Positions 8,507 to 16,400 of a stretch of DNA of 64,000 nucleotides are shown here, piece by piece. The notes below the pieces were generated by a model. The model was given only the letters and a program-made list of their open reading frames with translations. It ran no database searches and was not told the origin of the DNA. Position numbers and translations under genes: made by a program. The stretch spans positions 434,001 to 498,000 of the forward strand of contig NZ_BMUG01000007.1 of NCBI RefSeq assembly GCF_014650075.1, given 5' to 3'. Source of the DNA: Streptomyces microflavus. Lineage in GTDB: Bacteria; Actinomycetota; Actinomycetes; Streptomycetales; Streptomycetaceae. How positions within the stretch are numbered: position 1 is the first letter of the stretch; the number at the start of each line of letters is the position of its first letter.

Positions 8507-9550
8507 ATGAACGGCAGACAGTTGGACCGGGCTGCGACTGGTCGCGGCGGATTCTCCGGGCTCCGGGCCGGAGTCAGGAGCGCGGCGGTCCTCGCCGCCG
8601 GACTCCTCGCGCTCACCGCCTGCGGTGGCGGCGACACGGCCGACAAGGGCAGCGCGAACGGCAAGAACGACAAGGCGGCCGCCGCCACCCGCTCGGTCGA
8701 GCACGACGCCGGAACCGCCGAGAAGGTGCCCGCCCAGCCGAAGCGCATCGTCTCGGTCAGCGTCACGATGACTGGTCACCTGCTGGCCCTCGACGCCCCG
8801 GTCATCGCCTCCCAGGCCACCCCGCCCTCGGTCATCACCGACAAGCAGGGCTTCTTCACGCAGTGGTCCGACGCCGCGGCCAAGAACAGCGTCAAGGTCG
8901 CCTACCAGGGCTTCGAGCCCGACGTGGAGAAGGTCCTCGCGCTGAAGCCGGACCTCATCATCGGCGCCTCCTCCGGCGCGGAGAACGCCGAGAAGTTCTA
9001 CGACAAGCTCTCCGTCGTCGCCCCCACCCTCCTCTACCGCCACGACGACGTCTCCTGGCAGGACCTGACCACCCGCCTCGGCAAGGACCTCGGCCTGGAG
9101 AAGCGCGCGGGCGAGGTCGTCGCCGCCCATGAGAAGCGGGTCGGCGAGGTCAAGGCCGCCATCACCGTGCCGAAGCAGTCCGCCGCCCTGGTCCGCGACA
9201 ACCAGTCCGCGATGACCGTCTTCACCCCCGAGTCCGCCCAGGGCCGGCTGCTCACCTCGCTCGGCTTCACGGTCCTCGAACCGCCCGCAGACAAGGGCCA
9301 GACGCAGGGCGGCCGTTCGGACTTCGCGGAGTTCAGCCAGGAGAAGGTCGCCGACACCGCGAAGGACAGCTCGCTCCTCTTCGTCAGCCACACCCCCGAG
9401 GAGATCACCGCCGCCACCGCGCGCCCGGTCTGGAAGGACCTGGCCGCCGTCAAGGACAAGCGGGTGTACGACCTCGGCCTGGACACGTTCCGGCTGGACT
9501 ACTACAGCGCGGGCAACCTGATCGACAAGATCGAGAAGGCCTTCGGCTGA
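8507..9550 (+). CDS. Iron-siderophore ABC transporter, substrate-binding lipoprotein
   Basis: 347 aa from ATG 8507. A lipoprotein signal ends with LLALTAC, giving a lipidated Cys39. The rest has the TroA/FecB two-lobed fold, with KRIVSVSVTMTGHLLALDAP at the start of the first lobe and a long linker helix. It should capture ferric siderophore at the outer face of the membrane. Genes for two FecCD permeases follow after 2 nt. The upstream iron box supports iron as the cargo. An in-frame upstream ATG at 8468 is rejected because it breaks the signal peptide. Confidence 0.9.
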   Translation: MNGRQLDRAATGRGGFSGLRAGVRSAAVLAAGLLALTACGGGDTADKGSANGKNDKAAAATRSVEHDAGTAEKVPAQPKRIVSVSVTMTGHLLALDAPVIASQATPPSVITDKQGFFTQWSDAAAKNSVKVAYQGFEPDVEKVLALKPDLIIGASSGAENAEKFYDKLSVVAPTLLYRHDDVSWQDLTTRLGKDLGLEKRAGEVVAAHEKRVGEVKAAITVPKQSAALVRDNQSAMTVFTPESAQGRLLTSLGFTVLEPPADKGQTQGGRSDFAEFSQEKVADTAKDSSLLFVSHTPEEITAATARPVWKDLAAVKDKRVYDLGLDTFRLDYYSAGNLIDKIEKAFG

Positions 9551-9552
9551 CG

Positions 9553-10602
9553 GTGACCGGTAAGAAACCCGCCGTACGCGTACGGTACGCCGCCGGGCTC
9601 ACGGCGGGGCTGGTCCTCCTGGCCCTCGCCGTGGCCGGCGGCCTCGCCGTGGGCGCGCAGCCCGTGCCCCCGGCCGAGGTACTGGCCGCGCTGTTCGACC
9701 CGGACGCCCCGCACGCCTCCCTGGTCCGGGAGGTCCGGGTGGTGCGCACGCTCCTCGCCGTCACGGCCGGGGCGGCGCTGGGCCTGGCGGGGGCGGTGAT
9801 GCAGGGGATGTCCCGCAACCCCCTGGCCGACCCCGGCATCCTCGGCGTCAACACCGGGGCCGCCTGCGCGGTGGTCGCCGCGACCGTCCTGCTCGGTACG
9901 CGCTCGCTCCAGGCCGTCGTCTGGTGGGCGCTGCTCGGGGCGGCCGTCGCGGTGGTGGCCGTGTATCTGCTCGGCGGCCGGGGCTCGGGTCGCGGCACCC
10001 CCGAAGGGCTCGTGCTCGCGGGGGTGGCCGTCACCGCTGTGCTGGGGGCGGTGGTCAGCGGGCTGGGGGTGCTGGACGCGGACGCGTACGGGACCCTGCG
10101 CATCTGGTCGGTCGGCACCCTCGCCGGACGCGAACTCCCGGTGCTGTGGGAAGTGTTGCCGTTCCTCCTGGTCGGCGCGGTGCTGGCGCTCACCGTCGCT
10201 CCCGCCCTCAACGCGTTCGCCCTCGGCGACGAGGCGGGGCGGGCGCTGGGCGTCGCCCCCGGACGCGTACGCCTGCTCGGGACGCTCGCCACGGTGCTGC
10301 TCAGCGGCGCGGCCACCGCCGCCATCGGCCCGGTCGGCTTCATCGGCCTGGTCGCCCCGCACGTGGCCCGCCTGCTCACCGGCCCCGACCACCGCCGCCT
10401 GATGCCGTACGCGGTCCTCATCGGCGCGGGTCTGCTGCTCGTCGCGGACATCGTGGGCCGGGTGATCGCGCGCCCGGCGGAGATCCAGGTGGGCATCGTC
10501 ACGGCGTTCGTGGGCGCGCCCGTACTGATCTGGCTGATCGGCCGTACGCGGCTGAACCGCCGGTCCGCCTCCGCGTCCCGGAAGGCGGAGGCGACGGCGT
10601 GA
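9553..10602 (+). CDS. Iron-siderophore ABC transporter permease, FecCD family (first)
   Basis: 349 aa, about nine or ten membrane helices. The conserved motif MQGMSRNPLADPGILGVNTGA near residue 80 and GPVGFIGLVAPHVARLLTG near residue 260 are diagnostic for FecCD permeases. GTG start 2 nt after the binding protein; the end overlaps the next start as GTGA. Forms the transmembrane channel with the second permease. Confidence 0.93.
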   Translation: MTGKKPAVRVRYAAGLTAGLVLLALAVAGGLAVGAQPVPPAEVLAALFDPDAPHASLVREVRVVRTLLAVTAGAALGLAGAVMQGMSRNPLADPGILGVNTGAACAVVAATVLLGTRSLQAVVWWALLGAAVAVVAVYLLGGRGSGRGTPEGLVLAGVAVTAVLGAVVSGLGVLDADAYGTLRIWSVGTLAGRELPVLWEVLPFLLVGAVLALTVAPALNAFALGDEAGRALGVAPGRVRLLGTLATVLLSGAATAAIGPVGFIGLVAPHVARLLTGPDHRRLMPYAVLIGAGLLLVADIVGRVIARPAEIQVGIVTAFVGAPVLIWLIGRTRLNRRSASASRKAEATA

Positions 10603-11633
10603 GCGCGCTGACCCGAACCGCGGTGGTACGAGGCCGGGCCCTCGGCGGCCTCTCCCTCCGCATCCGCCCCCGCCCCCTCGCCGTCACCCTCCTCCTGGCC
10701 CTCCTCGCGGCGGGCAGCGGCGCGCTCGCGCTGACCCGGGACGGACTCGTACCGCCCGCCGAGGTGCTGGGCGCGCTGTTCGGCGCGGGCTCGGAGCAGG
10801 CCGCGTTCGTGGTCCTGGAACTGCGGCTGCCCCGGGTGGCGCTCGGCCTCGTCGTCGGCGCGGCGCTCGGAGCGGCCGGGGCGCTGTTCCAGCAGCTCTC
10901 CCGCAACCCGCTCGGCAGCCCGGACATCGTGGGCTTCAACTCCGGTGCGGCGACGGGTGCGTTGCTGGTCCTGCTGCACGGCGACCCGGCGTACGTGGCG
11001 GCCGGCGCGGCGGGCGGCGGCCTGGCGACAGCGGTCATCGTCCAACTCCTCGCCCGGCGGGGCTCGTTCCGGGGCAACCGGCTGATCCTCGCCGGGATCG
11101 CGGTCGGCTCGCTGCTGGCCTCGGTCAACGCGTACCTGCTCACCCGGGCCGCCCTGGACCACGCCCAGTCGGCGCAGCTCTGGCTGATCGGCAGCCTCGG
11201 CTCCACCGAACGCCACCAGATCCTCCCCGCCCTCATCGCGCTGGTGGCCCTCCTGCTGCTCGCCCTTCCCACGGTCCGCCGCCTGGACCTGCTGGAGATG
11301 GGCGACGAGGCGGCGGGCGGCCTGGGCGTCGACGCGGGCCGGACCCGGGTGCTCGTCCTCCTCGTCGCGGTCGGGCTGAGCGCGGTGGCGGTCTCGGTCG
11401 CCGGACCGATCGTGTTCGTGGCCCTCTGCGCACCCCAACTGGCCCGCCGCCTCAGCCGCGGTACGGGAACGGGGATGCTGCCCGCCGCCGCGATGGGGGC
11501 CCTGCTGCTTTCGGCCTCCGACCTGGTGGCCATCACGCTGCCGACGGCGGGACCGCTTCCGGTGGGTGTGGTGACCGGTGCGCTGGGCGGGGTCTACCTG
11601 GCATGGCTGCTGGGGTGCAGGCAGCGGCGCTAG
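10599..11633 (+). CDS. Iron-siderophore ABC transporter permease, FecCD family (second)
   Basis: 344 aa starting at GTG 10599, overlapping the previous stop by 4 nt. It carries the parallel motifs FQQLSRNPLGSPDIVGFNSGA and AGPIVFVALCAPQLARRLS. No ATPase gene follows: the next gene is a DoxX protein under a different operator. The importer must borrow an ATPase encoded elsewhere, which is not rare in Streptomyces. Confidence 0.93.
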   Translation: MSALTRTAVVRGRALGGLSLRIRPRPLAVTLLLALLAAGSGALALTRDGLVPPAEVLGALFGAGSEQAAFVVLELRLPRVALGLVVGAALGAAGALFQQLSRNPLGSPDIVGFNSGAATGALLVLLHGDPAYVAAGAAGGGLATAVIVQLLARRGSFRGNRLILAGIAVGSLLASVNAYLLTRAALDHAQSAQLWLIGSLGSTERHQILPALIALVALLLLALPTVRRLDLLEMGDEAAGGLGVDAGRTRVLVLLVAVGLSAVAVSVAGPIVFVALCAPQLARRLSRGTGTGMLPAAAMGALLLSASDLVAITLPTAGPLPVGVVTGALGGVYLAWLLGCRQRR

Positions 11634-11687
11634 GAGGCGCGCCGGTCCGTGCAGACCCCTTGCGCGGGGCGGCCCGCATCCGCTGAA

Positions 11688-11702
11688 CTGACGTACCGTC
11701 AG
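11688..11702. promoter_or_regulatory. CTGACGG-type palindromic operator before doxX
   Basis: ctgacgtaccgtcag: six of seven arm positions pair. It lies 28 bp before the DoxX start, and the five bases before it (ctgaa) match those before the perfect copy at 942. Confidence 0.6.
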
Positions 11703-11729
11703 ATACGCGGCGACCGGAGGAGCTGCCCC

Positions 11730-12182
11730 ATGCGGACGATCTGGCTCAGTGGTGCGGAATGGCTCGCCGTCCTGCGGATCGGCCTCGGCCTGTGGTGGCT
11801 GGAGAGCTGGCGGCACAAGGACAAGAAGGGCTGGTTCGAGCGCGGTACGGGCATCGCCTGGGCGGCGGACGTGGCGGGCAAGCACCGGTGGGGTGTGGTC
11901 CGCACCGGCTTCCGGCGGGTCGTCGAACCGCGCCCGAAGCTGATCGCGTACGTGGTCGTCTACGCCGAACTTGCCCTGGGACTGGGCCTGGTGACGGGCT
12001 TCCTGACCCCGATCGCGCTGGTCGCCGGCCTCCTCCTCAACCTGCTCTACCTGGTCCTGATGATCCACGACTGGGCCGAGCAGGGGCAGAACGCGATGAT
12101 GGCGCTGATCTCGCTGGTGGCCCTGTTCGCGATGGCGTGGCAGACGTGGTCGCTGGACGCGGCGTTCGGACTGTTCCTGTGA
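11730..12182 (+). CDS. DoxX-family integral membrane protein
   Basis: 150 aa from ATG 11730 with CGGAGGAG upstream. A longer frame from 11649 would run through the operator and is rejected. Four predicted membrane helices; the pattern LRIGLGLWWLESWRHKDKKGWF near the N-terminus and the central hydrophobic hairpins match the DoxX/SURF4 fold. DoxX proteins have been linked to thiol or redox complexes in actinobacteria, but a direct reaction is not established. Shares an apparent transcript with the DUF35 gene, so it may aid an acyl-CoA pathway at the membrane. Confidence 0.8.
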   Translation: MRTIWLSGAEWLAVLRIGLGLWWLESWRHKDKKGWFERGTGIAWAADVAGKHRWGVVRTGFRRVVEPRPKLIAYVVVYAELALGLGLVTGFLTPIALVAGLLLNLLYLVLMIHDWAEQGQNAMMALISLVALFAMAWQTWSLDAAFGLFL

Positions 12183-12243
12183 GCCCGGGAACGCCGAAAG
12201 GGCGCACGGCGCCTTCCGGGCTGTTCCCGTGAGCCCGGAACGC
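12171..12243. repeat. Short direct duplication spanning the doxX-DUF35 junction
   Basis: A 24-bp segment holding the DoxX stop (12171-12194) recurs at 12221-12243 with one substitution and one base missing. The TGA of the first copy ends DoxX; in the second copy the equivalent GTG begins the DUF35 gene. Confidence 0.7.
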
Positions 12244-12657
12244 GCGGCGTCCCCGCGCTTCGACCTCCCCGAGCCGGACGCCTTCACCCGCCCGTACTGG
12301 GACGCGGCGGGGGAGGGACGGCTCCTGATCCGCCGCTGCGCCGGGTGCGGCCGGGCCCATCACTACCCGCGCGAGTTCTGCCCGTACTGCTGGAGCGAGG
12401 ACGTGGAGTGGGAGCACGCGAGCGGGCACGCCACCCTCTACACCTGGTCCGTCGTCCACCGCAACGACCTGCCGCCTTTCGGAGGCCGCGTCCCTTACGT
12501 GGCCGCTGTCGTCGACCTGGCCGAGGGGCCTCGGATGATGACGGAGGTCGTGGAGTGCGCGCACGCCGGCCTCCGGATCGGGATGGGGCTGACGGTCACG
12601 TTCCGGTGTGGGGAGGAGAGCGGGGAGGCCGTGGCGGTCTTCCGCCCGTCGCCCTGA
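12229..12657 (+). CDS. DUF35 OB-fold protein with zinc ribbon (thiolase/aldolase partner type)
   Basis: 142 aa. A rubredoxin-like zinc ribbon has Cys37, Cys40, Cys51 and Cys54, followed by an OB fold (ATLYTWSVVHR to the C-terminus). Known DUF35 proteins such as ChsH2 bind SCP2-type thiolase relatives and are needed for their retro-aldol or hydratase partners. No thiolase is adjacent, but one lies 2.4 kb away (15062-16237) under a similar operator, so I infer that pairing. GTG start lacks a clear ribosome site, which is odd given the duplication at this junction. Its stop abuts that of the convergent PspAB gene. Confidence 0.85.
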   Translation: MSPERAASPRFDLPEPDAFTRPYWDAAGEGRLLIRRCAGCGRAHHYPREFCPYCWSEDVEWEHASGHATLYTWSVVHRNDLPPFGGRVPYVAAVVDLAEGPRMMTEVVECAHAGLRIGMGLTVTFRCGEESGEAVAVFRPSP

Positions 12658-13251
12658 TCACAGCCCCGGCGCCCCCCACACCGGGAACCACCGGGACAGG
12701 TCCTTCTCCACCCGGAGGTCGTCGCCGAGGGCGCCCCGCACCTGGAGCTCCAACTGGTTGTCCCGCTTCTCGGCGCCGCCGGGCAGCGGGGCGAACGGGT
12801 AGAACGTGCCGCGCTTGTAGAGGTAGACCAGCGCCAGCGACCGGCCCTCGGCGGCCTGCGGGTCCCGGAAGCCGATCAGCGAGCACAGCAGGTGCGGGCC
12901 GAAGCCGCCGTCCTGGAGCAGGGTGTTCACGGCGTGCAGGTCGTTGACCAGGCCCGCCGTGTCGTCGGCCGGGTGGCTGGCGAGCAGCCAGGTGTAGCCG
13001 TACGCGTCCCGGCTGAACTCCACCGGGATGCCGCCGCGCTCCGTGTCCGCGTCGAGCAGCTCCCGTACGTCCTCCTGGAGGCGGGCGAAACCGCCGCCCT
13101 CCACCCCGGCGAAGCAGACCGAGCCCAGGCCGGTCGGGGTGAAACCGGTGGCGGCCTGGAGGGTGAGGGCGGCCGAGGGGACGGCGAAGAGCTGGTCGAG
13201 GTCGGGGCGGACGGGTTTGCTGCGGCCGAGGATGGCGTCGAGCAGGCCCAC
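12658..13251 (-). CDS. pspAB: PspA-associated protein PspAB
   Basis: 197 aa. The N-terminal MGLLDAILGRSKP and the overall length match PspAB, a small cytosolic protein found beside HtpX or PspA in actinobacteria. HtpX lies 22 bp upstream on the same strand, so the pair is probably one operon for membrane-stress handling. Molecular role is not known. No transmembrane segment seen. Confidence 0.85.
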   Translation of the reverse strand: MGLLDAILGRSKPVRPDLDQLFAVPSAALTLQAATGFTPTGLGSVCFAGVEGGGFARLQEDVRELLDADTERGGIPVEFSRDAYGYTWLLASHPADDTAGLVNDLHAVNTLLQDGGFGPHLLCSLIGFRDPQAAEGRSLALVYLYKRGTFYPFAPLPGGAEKRDNQLELQVRGALGDDLRVEKDLSRWFPVWGAPGL

Positions 13252-13273
13252 GGACGTAACTCCTTCGGATCGC

Positions 13274-14182
13274 TCAGCGGGACAGGTCGGTGGAGATGCG
13301 CGACAGCTGGTCCAGGCGCTGCTCCAGCGTCGGGTGCGAGGAGAACAGCCGGCCCAGGGACTCCTTCGCGGAGAACGCGGGCATGAAGTAGAACGCGTTG
13401 TACGGCTCCGCCTTGCGCAGGTCCTCGGTCGGGATGCGGGCCATCTGCCCGCTGACCTTCGTCAGCGCCGAGGCGAGGGCGGAGGGGCGCCCGGTGAGCA
13501 GGGCAGCGGCGCGGTCGGCGGAGAGCTCGCGGTAGCGGGAGAGCAGCCGGGTCAGCAGGAAGCTGATCGCGTACACGACGGCGCTGATCAGCGGGATGAG
13601 GAGGAGCAGGATCCCCGCCGGATCGTTGCCCGGCCGGCTGCGGGCGAAGCCGCCCCACAGGGCGATGCGGGTGATGATGCCCGCCAGGACGCCGAGGAAC
13701 GAGGCGATCGTCATGACGGCGACGTCCCGGTGCGCCACGTGGGACATCTCGTGGGCGAGAACGCCCTCCAGCTCCTCCGGCTCCAGTCTGCGGAGCAGGC
13801 CCGTCGTGGCGCAGACCAGGGCGGTCTTCTCGCTGCGGCCGGTGGCGAACGCGTTCGGTACGTCACTCTCGGCGATGGCCACCTTGGGCTTCGGCATGTC
13901 GGCGAGCGCGCAGATGCGGTCGATGGTGCCGTGCAGCTCGGGGGCCTGTTCGGGGGTGACCTCGCGGGCGCCCATCCCGTAGGCGGCGATGCGGTCGCTG
14001 AACCAGAACTGGGCGATGAACAGGCCGCCCGTGATGATCAGGATGATCGGCCAGGAGCCGCGCAGGGCCGCGAGGAGCACGCCCACGAAGACGACGTACA
14101 GCAGACCGATCAGGAACATGGTGGTGACCATGCGGCCGGTCAGGCCCCGGTCGGGGGCGTAGCGGGAACGGGCTCGTGCCAT
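13274..14182 (-). CDS. htpX: HtpX-family membrane zinc metalloprotease
   Basis: 302 aa from ATG 14182 behind GGGAGG. Two N-terminal membrane helices (MFLIGLLYVVFVGVLLAAL and the next hydrophobic stretch), then the M48 zinc site LAHEMSHVAH (HExxH), then two more helices and a downstream RELSADRAAA motif giving the third zinc ligand. HtpX cleaves misfolded membrane proteins at the cytosolic side. Upstream of pspAB; a longer upstream frame lacks sense. Confidence 0.93.
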   Translation of the reverse strand: MARARSRYAPDRGLTGRMVTTMFLIGLLYVVFVGVLLAALRGSWPIILIITGGLFIAQFWFSDRIAAYGMGAREVTPEQAPELHGTIDRICALADMPKPKVAIAESDVPNAFATGRSEKTALVCATTGLLRRLEPEELEGVLAHEMSHVAHRDVAVMTIASFLGVLAGIITRIALWGGFARSRPGNDPAGILLLLIPLISAVVYAISFLLTRLLSRYRELSADRAAALLTGRPSALASALTKVSGQMARIPTEDLRKAEPYNAFYFMPAFSAKESLGRLFSSHPTLEQRLDQLSRISTDLSR

Positions 14183-14264
14183 CGGTACCTCCCAGCGGCT
14201 CTCCTTCCTCCCATAGTGCCCCCTTCCTGTTGGAACCGGGTCAAGGCGGCCGCGGGGGGTGGGG

Positions 14265-14945
14265 TCAGGGCCAGAGCAGCTCGCGGGTCCAGGTGCCGTC
14301 GTCCGTGCGGCGGTAGCGCAGCCGGATGTGGCGGCGCCGGGCGTCGCCCTGGAAGAACTCGGCCTCGGCCGGCTCAACCACGTACCGGGTCCAGGTCGGA
14401 GCCTCGGCGTCCGGTTCTGCCTGGGCCCGCTCCCAGGCCGCGTCCGCCGCCCGGTGGAGGGCGGCCACCGACTCCACGACCGCGCTCTGGGCCCCGGTCA
14501 GGGCGGCGGCGAGGGCCCCGGTGGACCGGGCGTGCAGGTCGGCGTGGCTCTCGGCCGGGGTGCAGCGGACGACGGGGCCCCGGACCCGTACCTGCCGTCC
14601 CAGCGCGGGCCAGTAGAAGCCGAGCGCGGCGTACGGGCGGGCGGCCAGCTGGTGGCCCTTGGCGCTGGTGGCGTGCGAGGCGAAGTGGAAGCCCCGCTCG
14701 TCCGCGTCGTGCAGGAGCAGGGTGCGTACGTCGGGGAGGCCCTCGGCGTCGGCCGTGGCCAGCGTCATCGCGTGCGGCTCCTGCTGCCCGGCGGCCACGG
14801 CGTCCGCGAACCAGCCGTGGAAGAGGGGGAGGGGGGAGGGCGGGGCGGTCGCCGGGTCGAAGGACGGCAGCTCGCTGTCCCAGACGCGCTGGGCGTGCAG
14901 GAGGGCGGAGAAGGGGCGCGGGGTGGGTGCGGCGGCTTCGCTCAT
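14265..14945 (-). CDS. Pyridoxamine 5'-phosphate oxidase family protein (PdxH/PhzG-like)
   Basis: 226 aa with ATG 14945 placed 10 nt after AGGTGG; an ATG at 14954 is too close to that site. An FMN-binding split barrel is visible: MTLATADAEGLPDVRTLLL, RGFHFASHATSAKGHQLAARPYAALGFYW, and a C-terminal RRHIRLRYRR. These are the FMN and PLP-binding regions of PdxH-like oxidases, which oxidise PNP/PMP to PLP or, in PhzG relatives, other ring systems. Which one applies here cannot be told. Confidence 0.85.
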   Translation of the reverse strand: MSEAAAPTPRPFSALLHAQRVWDSELPSFDPATAPPSPLPLFHGWFADAVAAGQQEPHAMTLATADAEGLPDVRTLLLHDADERGFHFASHATSAKGHQLAARPYAALGFYWPALGRQVRVRGPVVRCTPAESHADLHARSTGALAAALTGAQSAVVESVAALHRAADAAWERAQAEPDAEAPTWTRYVVEPAEAEFFQGDARRRHIRLRYRRTDDGTWTRELLWP

Positions 14946-15017
14946 GGGGCCCATTCCACCTGTTTCCGGTTGCGGGGAGCCAGTCGGGGCGGGAGCCGGT
15001 CCTGCGGTGCAGGCATC

Positions 15018-15073
15018 CCTCACCCCCTCACCCTCACCCCCTCACCCTCACCCCCGCCCCCTCACCCCCGCCC
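15018..15073. repeat. Cytosine-rich 14-bp tandem repeat at the end of the thiolase gene
   Basis: The unit caccccctcaccct repeats and degrades into cacccccgcccc. The thiolase stop codon (complement of tca at 15062) lies inside it, so the thiolase C-terminus is set by the repeat. Confidence 0.65.
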
Positions 15074-16237
15074 CAGCACCACCGTCCCCGACGAGCAGAA
15101 CCAGCCGCCCGTCCCCGAGGCCACCGCCAGTTCCGGGAGGCGGCCGCCCGCCTTGTGGACCTGGCGGGCGCCGGCCTCGCCGCGTAGCTGGCGTACCGCC
15201 TCCACCAGCAGGAACAGGCCGCGCATCCCGGGGTGGCAGGCCGAGAGGCCGCCGCCGTCCGTGTTCACCGGGAGCTCGCCGCGCAGGCCCGTGCGGCCCT
15301 TCTCCACGAAGGCGCCGCCCTCCCCCTTCGCGCAGAAGCCCAGGTCCTCCAGCGTCACCAGCGTCATGTACGTGAACGCGTCGTAGATCTCCGCCAGGTC
15401 GATGTCGCAGGGGCGCACCCCGGCCCGTTCGAAGGCCAGGCGGCCCGAGACGGCGGCGGGGGAGACCGTGAAGTCCTCCCACTCCGACATCGTGGAGTGG
15501 GAGGCGTGCTCCCCGGTGCCCAGGATCCAGACGGGGGCCTTCGCCGTGTCCGGTACGTACTCCTCGGCCGCCAGCAGCACCGCGCACCCCCCGTCGCTGC
15601 GGATGCAGCAGTGCAGCTTGGTGAAGGGGTCCGCGATCATCGGCCCGGAGAGGACGTCGTCGACCGTGATCGGGTCCCGGAACATCGCCTCCGGGTTCGC
15701 CGCCGCGTTCGCCCGGGCCGTCACCGCCACCTCGGCCAGCTGCTCCAACGTCGTGCCGTACTCGTGCATGTGGCGGCGGGCGGCCATCGCGTACTTGGCG
15801 ATCAGCGAGTGCCCGTACGGAACCTCGAACTGCAACGGCCCCCGCGCCCCGAACGACAGGTTCGACGTGCGCCGGCCCGCCTTGATGTCGGCCCGCGCCG
15901 TCGACCCGTAGACCAGGAGAACCGCCCGCGCCCGGCCCGCCGCGATCGCGTCCGCCGCGTGGGCCGCCATCACCTCCCAGGTGGCGCCGCCCACCGCCGT
16001 GGAGTCGACCCAGGTGGGCCGCAGCCCCAGGTACTCCGCGACCTCCACCGGGGCCAGGGTCCCGAGCCCGGCGGAGGCGAAGCCGTCGATCACCGAGCGG
16101 TCCAGGCCGGAGTCGGCGAGTGCGCGGCGGGCCGCCTGGGCGTGCAGGGCGTACGGGGTGGCGTCGTCGACGCGTCCGCAGTCCGCGAGGGAGATGCCGA
16201 CGACAGCGACCCTGCGGGAGAGGCGGGAGGCAGGCAT
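15062..16237 (-). CDS. SCP2-type thiolase-like lipid-transfer protein lacking the nucleophilic Cys
   Basis: 391 aa. Thiolase fold landmarks are clear: a central VGGATWEVMAAHAADAIAAG, AEIYDAFTYMTLVTLEDLGF, and NTDGGGLSACHPGMRG. In Claisen thiolases the position 17 residues before the terminal Gly of the first block is the acylated Cys; here it is Gly. That is the pattern of Ltp2-like retro-aldolases, which use Tyr and a DUF35 partner to cleave beta-hydroxy acyl-CoA side chains. The His of the canonical GHP motif is kept (ACHPG). The start is 4 bp from an operator, with no ribosome site, so it is probably leaderless. Cleavage chemistry is inferred. Confidence 0.85.
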   Translation of the reverse strand: MPASRLSRRVAVVGISLADCGRVDDATPYALHAQAARRALADSGLDRSVIDGFASAGLGTLAPVEVAEYLGLRPTWVDSTAVGGATWEVMAAHAADAIAAGRARAVLLVYGSTARADIKAGRRTSNLSFGARGPLQFEVPYGHSLIAKYAMAARRHMHEYGTTLEQLAEVAVTARANAAANPEAMFRDPITVDDVLSGPMIADPFTKLHCCIRSDGGCAVLLAAEEYVPDTAKAPVWILGTGEHASHSTMSEWEDFTVSPAAVSGRLAFERAGVRPCDIDLAEIYDAFTYMTLVTLEDLGFCAKGEGGAFVEKGRTGLRGELPVNTDGGGLSACHPGMRGLFLLVEAVRQLRGEAGARQVHKAGGRLPELAVASGTGGWFCSSGTVVLGRG

Positions 16238-16241
16238 GAAT

Positions 16242-16256
16242 CTGACGGTACATCAG
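16242..16256. promoter_or_regulatory. CTGACGG-type palindromic operator before the thiolase
   Basis: ctgacggtacatcag, five of seven arm positions paired, flanked as TCTGACGG...CATCAGAT. It is 4 bp from the thiolase start codon, so bound repressor would cover the transcription start. Confidence 0.6.
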
Positions 16257-16346
16257 ATGGGGGAGGGTGCAACCGTGCGGTGCGCGTGACTTCCGCACCC
16301 CTGCACCTGTGCGGGAGTCTGGGAATCGCCGTCCTCCGCACCTAAT

Positions 16347-16361
16347 ATGACGGCTCGTCAG
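16347..16361. promoter_or_regulatory. CTGACGG-type palindromic operator before the acyl-CoA dehydrogenase
   Basis: atgacggctcgtcag, with core TGACG-GCT-CGTCA exactly palindromic, 39 bp before the dehydrogenase start. Together with the site at 16242 it forms a divergent control region between two catabolic genes. Confidence 0.6.
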
Positions 16362-16400
16362 ATCAGGGGCCGCCGGTTCCTGAGGGGAAGGAGCCCGACC

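Noticed and set aside
9450..12287. Very long open frame antisense to the siderophore permeases
   Set aside because: GC-rich Streptomyces genes give long antisense frames; this one is Arg/Pro/Ser-rich, lacks domains, and overlaps well-identified genes.
15018..15073. CRISPR-like array
   Set aside because: Units are short, directly adjacent and low-complexity; there are no spacers and no cas genes in the window.
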